Assembly (NCBI RefSeq): GCF_046845755.1
Contig: NZ_CP177357.1
Span: forward strand, 3,596,001 to 3,660,000
Origin: Rubrivirga sp046845755
Lineage (GTDB): Bacteria > Bacteroidota > Rhodothermia > Rhodothermales > Rubricoccaceae
Reading direction: 5' to 3'
DNA length: 64,000 bases
The position numbers and the translations under genes were made by a program. The notes beneath the pieces were generated by a model. That model did not search any database. It worked only from the letters and a program-made list of their open reading frames with translations, and was not told the DNA's origin. Below are positions 60,225-64,000 of the stretch, in pieces (position 1 is the stretch's first letter; each line of letters opens with the position of its first letter).

Positions 60225-60863
60225 TCAGGGGTCGACGATGGTGCGGGCCGTCTTGTACTCGTCGCCGAACGGCGTGCCCCGGTAGGTCGCCATCACGCGG
60301 TCGGTCCGCTTGCGGAGGTGCTCGCCGATCAGGGGGACGAGGCGCTCGATGGCGAGGGTGTGGGCGCGGCGGACGGCGACGGCGTCGCGGGGCTCGGAGA
60401 GGGCCTCGTGGAAGGGGGTGTGGGCGGCATCGAGGGCGGCGACATGGGCGGGGCTCGCGCCGTACTCCTCGAGGGCGACGGGGTCGGTGTCGTTGGCGCC
60501 CTTGAGGACGATGCCGGCGCGGTCGAGCGCGTCCCGTTCGGTGTCGTGGAGAAAGTCGGTCGGGACAAAGTCGTAGAGGTCGGCCGACGCGAGGTCGCCG
60601 TCCTCGTCGGCCTTGGCGGAGAGCACTTGGGCCACGGGCACGGCAGCGTCGGCCAGGGCCTTGCGGTCGGCCGCCTTGGGCCCGCCTCGGGCGACATATT
60701 TGGCCTGCTCTTCGGCCACCTCGGAGAGCTGGGCGAGGTGGTCTCGCACTCAGGCGGCGCTCCGGGCCAGCGCACCGACGGCGGCGATCTCGTCGGGGTA
60801 CCGATCGAAGGCAGACACGACGGCACGGTAGCTGTTGAGGCGGGCACGTTGGCGGTCGTTCAT
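60225..60863 (-). pseudogene. hypothetical helical protein interrupted by an in-frame TGA
   Basis: From the complement ATG at 60863 a frame reads 37 codons (MNDRQRARLNSYRAVVSAFD ... ALARSAA), meets TGA at 60752-60750, and continues in the same frame from a GTG for 174 codons (RDHLAQLSEVAEEQ ... ARTIVDP). Together they form one 211-residue, all-helical protein of the style of uncharacterised Bacteroidota proteins of about 200 residues, without a conserved function. The stop could be a CGA-to-TGA change. Either the gene is inactivated, the second part restarts at the GTG immediately after the stop, or this is a sequencing error. The 60105-60224 spacer holds nothing clear. Confidence 0.6.
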
Positions 60864-60936
60864 GGCAGCGGGAGAGGAATGGGTACACGAACGTAGGGCG
60901 TACGGCCCTCTCGTCCAAGGCAGAGGCGCACCCCAG

Positions 60937-61209
60937 GCCTGCTAGCGCGACGCCCAGGCGATCTGGGGAGCGGCCCACGCCGTCGCGCGAGCGGCCCAGA
61001 CGTGCTCGCAAGCCCCCCAGGCCATCACGCAGGCCGCCCAGGCCACCTCGCAAGCCCCCCGGACCCTCTCACACGCGCCCCAGACGATCTCGCGAGCGGC
61101 CCACGCCATCTCACACGCGCCCCAGGTCATCTCGCAGGGAGCCCAGCCCTCCTCGCAGACGCCCCAGGCCATCTCGCAGGCGCCCCACACCATGTGGCAG
61201 GCCCTTCAC
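60937..61209. repeat. tandem array C of 21-bp units (13 copies)
   Basis: Thirteen consecutive units of exactly 21 bp run from 60937 to 61209 with a consensus containing CATCTCGCAGGCGCCCCA; one more degenerate copy may precede it. On the complement the units spell seven-residue repeats of the form W-G-A-C-E-M-A, open for 83 codons, but there is no homolog or ribosome-binding site. Same period as arrays A and B. It lies between the interrupted gene and the attC-like array. Confidence 0.88.
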
Positions 61210-61384
61210 AATTGGAGGCCAGGGCGTCCGCCAGCAGGTCCGGGCCCTGGGTCCCGGGTACGGACGTAAACCGCGGCATACTGCGGACTCGGCGTCCGGT
61301 ATACTTGCGGAACACCGCTCTTACCCCGGACTCCGGGTCCGGTGAAGCACTGGTTACACCGCCTGTCAATCGCCCTGAGGTCAA

Positions 61385-61675
61385 ATGCAGAAGGTTGAGA
61401 GACAGCCCCGCTTCGGTGTCGTGTTCGCTTCTGCCGTGGTCGCAGCGGTAGTAGCCGGAGCGCTCGCTGGCGACGCGGAGATCGGAGCCGTGGTAGGCGT
61501 CACAGTTGTAACGCTCGGAGCAGGTTTCGATGCGGTCCGAACTGGTGCGGCAGCAACGAACCCCGGTCCGCTCTATCGGGAGTCCCGTCCGGTTCTTTTC
61601 TGGCTCATCGTAGGTTGCTGGCTCAGCGTTGGAGTAGTCATGCTTGGGCTACTCGTGCTCGAACTGCTCGCCTGA
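61385..61675 (+). CDS. cassette-like gene 1: small membrane protein
   Basis: A 96-residue protein with about three transmembrane helices (FGVVFASAVVAAVVAGALAG, IGAVVGVTVVTLGAGF and VLFWLIVGCWLSVGVVMLGL). I do not recognise a family. It is the first of four co-oriented small genes, each followed by an attC-like inverted repeat. The upstream 61210-61384 stretch has several short inverted repeats, a possible -7 element TATACTTG at 61300-61307 and a GTTACAC at 61353 that could mark the left recombination border; there is no integrase. The stop lies 11 nt before the first attC-like element. Confidence 0.65.
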   Translation: MQKVERQPRFGVVFASAVVAAVVAGALAGDAEIGAVVGVTVVTLGAGFDAVRTGAAATNPGPLYRESRPVLFWLIVGCWLSVGVVMLGLLVLELLA

Positions 61676-61685
61676 CGCAGCGGCG

Positions 61686-61813
61686 GTGTAACCCGCCGCT
61701 GCAGGCGGACCGAGGGCGCCAGCGTTCTCAGCCGCCCTGGCGCCGCCGCATCCAGTGCTCCGACCTACCTTCGTGCTGTCCGCCCTCGGCCGCTGAGCGG
61801 CCCACTGTTATGC
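61686..61813 (+). other. attC: attC-like recombination site 1
   Basis: A 128-bp imperfect inverted repeat. R''-like GTGTAAC (61686-61692) and R'-like GTTATGC (61807-61813) bound it. Inner arms pair as CCGAGGGCG (61710-61718) with CGCCCTCGG (61781-61789), and GCTGCAGGCGG with CCGCTGAGC, the latter leaving two unpaired G residues on the first arm, like the extrahelical bases of attC. The strict RYYYAAC/GTTRRRY consensus is met only at AAC and GTT. Confidence 0.8.
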
Positions 61814-62205
61814 GTCGCAAGCCCTCACTCGACCATCGTGAGAGCGACCGCGTCTCGTGGAGATACGTCACGATGGTCGCGGTCGGATGCTTCGTGTTCG
61901 GGTACCTCGGGGTCCTCGTCTGGTTCGCCCCGTGCGTGCTCGGCTCCATGTTCCTCATCGTCGCCGTGATGCTCGGTGCGCCTCGGGCCGACGGAGCGCG
62001 GGTGCTCGGCGTCCTCGTCGGCTCGCAACTCGTCGGCTCGTCGGTCGCGGCCGTCCGAGGGGTCGAGTCCATCTGGGAGCCGACGTTCTACGAGCTACAC
62101 TGGAAGATCCTCCCGGCGGGTCGGTTCGCTGCTATCTCCCTCGTCATTGGCTTGGTCGTGCTCGGGGCAAGGTGGCTGTGGTGGCGCTACCGGGGCGCCG
62201 CGTAA
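61810..62205 (+). CDS. cassette-like gene 2: small membrane protein
   Basis: A 131-residue protein with about four transmembrane helices (VAVGCFVFGYLGVLVWF, VLGSMFLIVAVMLG, VLGVLVGSQLVGSSVAAV, AISLVIGLVVLGARWLW) and a short basic N-terminus (MRRKPSLDHRESDR). I do not recognise a family. Its ATG overlaps the GTTATGC border of the preceding attC-like site, and its TAA stop lies inside the GCGTAAC border of the next, so the gene fills its cassette completely. This tight fit is typical of integron cassettes. Confidence 0.68.
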   Translation: MRRKPSLDHRESDRVSWRYVTMVAVGCFVFGYLGVLVWFAPCVLGSMFLIVAVMLGAPRADGARVLGVLVGSQLVGSSVAAVRGVESIWEPTFYELHWKILPAGRFAAISLVIGLVVLGARWLWWRYRGAA

Positions 62206-62328
62206 CCCGCGCTTGCAGGCCGACCGAGAGATTCGGCGTTTTCGGTGCCGCCAGCCGCCTGCGCTATCATCGCTTCGGGCTAACTCTGTGCCCTCACCTC
62301 TCGGCGGCTGAGCCGCAATCTGTTCTGC
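62200..62328 (+). other. attC: attC-like recombination site 2
   Basis: A 129-bp imperfect inverted repeat bounded by GCGTAAC (62200-62206) and GTTCTGC (62322-62328). Inner arms: CAGGCCGACCGAGAG pairs with CTCTCGGCGGCTG with small bulges. The sequence AACCCGCGCTTGCAGG is a variant of the AACCCGCCGCTGCAGG of sites 1 and 3. Confidence 0.78.
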
Positions 62329-62336
62329 CGCTCTCG

Positions 62337-62888
62337 ATGCGTTTCGCTCTCGTCGGTCTACTGATCCTCGCTGCGTGCCAACCTGAGCGCGTGGAGCCGA
62401 TACAAGCGCCGACGATTGACACTCCCGAAGCGACAACTAGCCGAGGCGACCTCGGGTGGACGGAGGTCCGAGACGACCACTACGAGGCTGACCAGTGGCG
62501 GTGGCAGTACCCGGCGTGGGCGTACGCCGAGGTCGAGGGGACCGAACTCGAACGCGACAACGATCTGCGATCCGCCTCGAACCCGTTCATGCTCCACGGC
62601 GACTTTGACGGCGACGGCCAAACCGACGTGGCCGCGTGGGTCGAGGGCCGTTCGGACCCGTCGGAAGTCGGTGTTGTCGTGGTCCACCGCTCCGGCGGCG
62701 CCCACTACTTCCCCGCTGGCGGTCCGAACTGGGAGGTATACCCACGCGGCGAGGTTGGGCAGGGTGTTGGAGAAGGGGCACCGCCCACGCTCCGAGGTGA
62801 CGCACTCCTGTTCGTAAAGCCCGAGGCGGCGAGTTCGCTCCGGTACTGGAACGGGTCGGAGCACGTCGCCTACCACCAAAGCGACTGA
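62337..62888 (+). CDS. cassette-like gene 3: lipoprotein with FG-GAP-like loop
   Basis: A 183-residue predicted lipoprotein. MRFALVGLLILAAC gives the lipobox LAAC with cysteine at 15. GDFDGDGQTDVAAW (about 84-97) is an FG-GAP/EF-hand-like calcium loop. The remainder is rich in aromatic and acidic residues with no recognised domain. The ATG lies 9 nt past the border of attC-like site 2 and the stop is 4 nt before site 3. Most integron cassette genes in sequenced arrays likewise lack known homologs. Confidence 0.68.
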   Translation: MRFALVGLLILAACQPERVEPIQAPTIDTPEATTSRGDLGWTEVRDDHYEADQWRWQYPAWAYAEVEGTELERDNDLRSASNPFMLHGDFDGDGQTDVAAWVEGRSDPSEVGVVVVHRSGGAHYFPAGGPNWEVYPRGEVGQGVGEGAPPTLRGDALLFVKPEAASSLRYWNGSEHVAYHQSD

Positions 62889-62891
62889 GCG

Positions 62892-63021
62892 GTAGAACCC
62901 GCCGCTGCAGGCGGACGAAGGGCGTCAGCGACTTTGCTCCGGGCGGGGCGGTGGCGCATCTTGCGCTCTGATCTACCGCCGTGCCCTCAGCCCTCCGCCG
63001 CTGAGCGGCCCCCTGTTCTGC
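62892..63021 (+). other. attC: attC-like recombination site 3
   Basis: A 130-bp imperfect inverted repeat bounded by GTAGAAC (62892-62898) and GTTCTGC (63015-63021). The left arm AACCCGCCGCTGCAGGCGGA is the same as in site 1, and CCGCTGAGCGGC on the right is shared with site 1. The central part (about 62925-62985) differs between sites, as expected for the variable terminal structure. Confidence 0.8.
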
Positions 63022-63037
63022 CGCACTCCCACCCTTT

Positions 63038-63538
63038 GTGTCTCGTCTGTCGATTCTCGTAGCGCTGTTCTCCCTCGCGTCTACCGCGTCGGCCCAGTCG
63101 CCCGCTGACTCCACTACGATCTTCCGGTACGCCAACTTTGGCCCGGACTGGCGGGTCACGCTGGGGCAGCCGGTGGCCGTTCCGTCAGCGTACCTCGATG
63201 CGGGGATGGTCGAGCGGGTCGCGCCCGGCGTCCACCAACTTGGGTTCTACGAGTCGTTCGACTACGGCCCGGTCCTCGTCGTCGTGACCGTCCGCTCGGA
63301 CTACGACGGGCTCGTCACCTCGATGCGGTTCGACTACGGCCCGGAGTACGACTTCGACCACGAGCAGGCGAGCTACGCCGAGATGTTGGGCCCGCCAGCG
63401 CACAAGGAGGTCAGCGACGGCTGCCTCACGGTCGTCTGGGAAGACGGGGAGACCCGCTTCGTGCTGGTCCGAGAGGCGACGCCGGATGGCAACCGCTCAT
63501 ACTCGGAGATGAGCGATGTCGCCGGTCAGCGCCTGTAG
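63038..63538 (+). CDS. cassette-like gene 4: exported protein
   Basis: A 166-residue protein with a signal peptide (MSRLSILVALFSLASTASAQ). The start is GTG at 63038, 16 nt after the border of attC-like site 3. The mature part is acidic and aromatic-rich (FDYGPVLVVVTVRSDYDGL, MRFDYGPEYDFDHEQASYAEMLG), with one cysteine in DGCLTVVWEDGE. I do not recognise a family. It is the last complete gene of the array and is followed by a partial attC-like sequence. Confidence 0.66.
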   Translation: MSRLSILVALFSLASTASAQSPADSTTIFRYANFGPDWRVTLGQPVAVPSAYLDAGMVERVAPGVHQLGFYESFDYGPVLVVVTVRSDYDGLVTSMRFDYGPEYDFDHEQASYAEMLGPPAHKEVSDGCLTVVWEDGETRFVLVREATPDGNRSYSEMSDVAGQRL

Positions 63539-63549
63539 CTCGCCGCGCG

Positions 63550-63581
63550 GCAGAACCCACCGCTGCAGGCCGGCCACTGCT
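63550..63581 (+). other. attC: partial attC-like site 4 (left arm only)
   Basis: GCAGAAC (63550-63556) followed by CCACCGCTGCAGGCC matches the left arm of sites 1 to 3. No matching right arm with CCGCTGAGC and GTT could be found before 63754, so the site appears truncated. The 63582-63754 spacer contains no other recognisable feature. Confidence 0.6.
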
Positions 63582-63754
63582 CCAACACCCTCGGTATGGC
63601 CGTCCTCGCAGGCGGGGCGCACGTCCGCGCGGGGCGTCGGCGGGACACGAGCCGAACGCAGGAGACGACCTGCAGAGTGGGCCAGCGGCGGGCCCCTACC
63701 TTGACTAGCGGAGGCCTCATCTCCGCCCACACACCGGCCCCGGCGCCCGCACCC

Positions 63755-64000
63755 ATGACTCCGCTCTCCACGCTCGCCCGCACCGCGCTCGCGCTCGCGC
63801 TCCTCTCGACCGCCGCCCAAGCGCAGACCCCGGACGCCGCGCCGCCCGAGTCGCCCGTCATCGCCAGCCTCGGGGCCCTCCACCAGCTCACGTCCGCCAA
63901 CATCACGCGCACGGCCCAGCTGCTCAGCGAGGACCTCTACGCCTACCGGCCGACCGAGGAGGTCCGCACGGCGGGCGGGCTCCTCGCCCACATCGCGAAC
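63755..64000 (+). CDS. exported DinB-family protein, N-terminal part (runs off window)
   Basis: The first 82 residues of a protein with a signal peptide (MTPLSTLARTALALALLSTAAQA). After it, VIASLGALHQLTSANITRTAQLL and YAYRPTEEVRTAGGLLAHIAN match the start of the DinB four-helix bundle, where the conserved metal-binding His lies in LLAHIAN. DinB-fold proteins include thiol-dependent transferases; exported versions are common in Bacteroidota and uncharacterised. The 3' end is beyond the window. Confidence 0.75.
   Translation, partial: MTPLSTLARTALALALLSTAAQAQTPDAAPPESPVIASLGALHQLTSANITRTAQLLSEDLYAYRPTEEVRTAGGLLAHIAN

Noticed and set aside
60942..61193. 83-residue heptad-repeat peptide on the minus strand of array C
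   Set aside because: Any 21-bp repeat gives seven-residue repeats in every open frame. There is no ribosome-binding site or homolog, so it is reported as a DNA repeat only.
60105..61384. An integron integrase gene upstream of the first cassette
   Set aside because: The region contains the interrupted helical-protein gene and the 21-bp array. No tyrosine recombinase motifs (RHRY boxes) were found on either strand.
63582..63754. A right-hand arm completing attC-like site 4
   Set aside because: A weak complementarity to the left arm near 63670-63700 was seen, but there is no GTT border and no CCGCTGAGC-like box, so only the left arm is claimed.

Overview
The window is about 70% G+C by eye and almost fully coding. 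It looks like a chromosomal segment from the Rhodothermota (Bacteroidota-related, probably near Rubrivirga or Rubricoccus). The reasons are the high G+C, secreted proteins ending in a T9SS-like C-terminal sorting segment, a TonB-dependent receptor of the Bacteroidota beta-barrel type, TPR-CHAT and beta-helix surface proteins, and promoter-like elements of the TAnnTTTG type. This placement is inferred from protein style, not from a marker-gene search.

Layout. 1-8 kb: the start of gyrB, a membrane hydroxylase, a CBS-domain protein, hflX, a BatA/VWA membrane protein and a secreted Asp-box protein. 8-14.3 kb: two tandem paralogous beta-helix surface proteins. 14.3-15 kb: a non-coding spacer with two tandem arrays of 21-bp units. 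15-25 kb: a uvrA-type ATPase, a glycosyltransferase, an MMPL/RND exporter, a ChrA-type transporter, DCC and MaoC proteins and an M48 metalloprotease. 25.7-34.5 kb: recF, an exported TPR-CHAT protein, murQ, a small exported protein and mfd. 34.7-37.6 kb: the three-gene proton-translocating transhydrogenase. 37.6-47.5 kb: mostly housekeeping genes (DoxX, VOC, a sortilin-like secreted protein, YhbY, malic enzyme, ychF, a phosphatase, nusB). 47.7-57.7 kb: comEC, a ROK sugar kinase, three cell-envelope genes, a cardiolipin synthase and a universal stress protein.

Two regions stand out. At 57.8-58.3 kb, between the stress protein and pgi, is a strong candidate replication origin: about a dozen DnaA-box-like nonamers including one perfect TTATCCACA, next to an A+T-rich stretch with TAG trinucleotides of the DnaA-trio type. 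Four parS-like palindromes (GTTYCACGTGGAAC type) lie within 36 kb of it and a fifth, weaker one sits on its edge. This fits the ParABS centromere region of a chromosome.

At 61.3-63.6 kb four small co-oriented genes, each encoding a predicted membrane or exported protein, are separated by about 130-bp imperfect inverted repeats with the architecture of integron attC sites (AAC...GTT ends, GCTGCAGGCGG-like and CCGCTGAGC-like inner boxes). No integrase gene is in the window, so this reads as a cluster of attC sites lacking an integrase. It is preceded by a third 21-bp tandem array and by a gene broken by an in-frame stop. The window ends inside a DinB-family gene.
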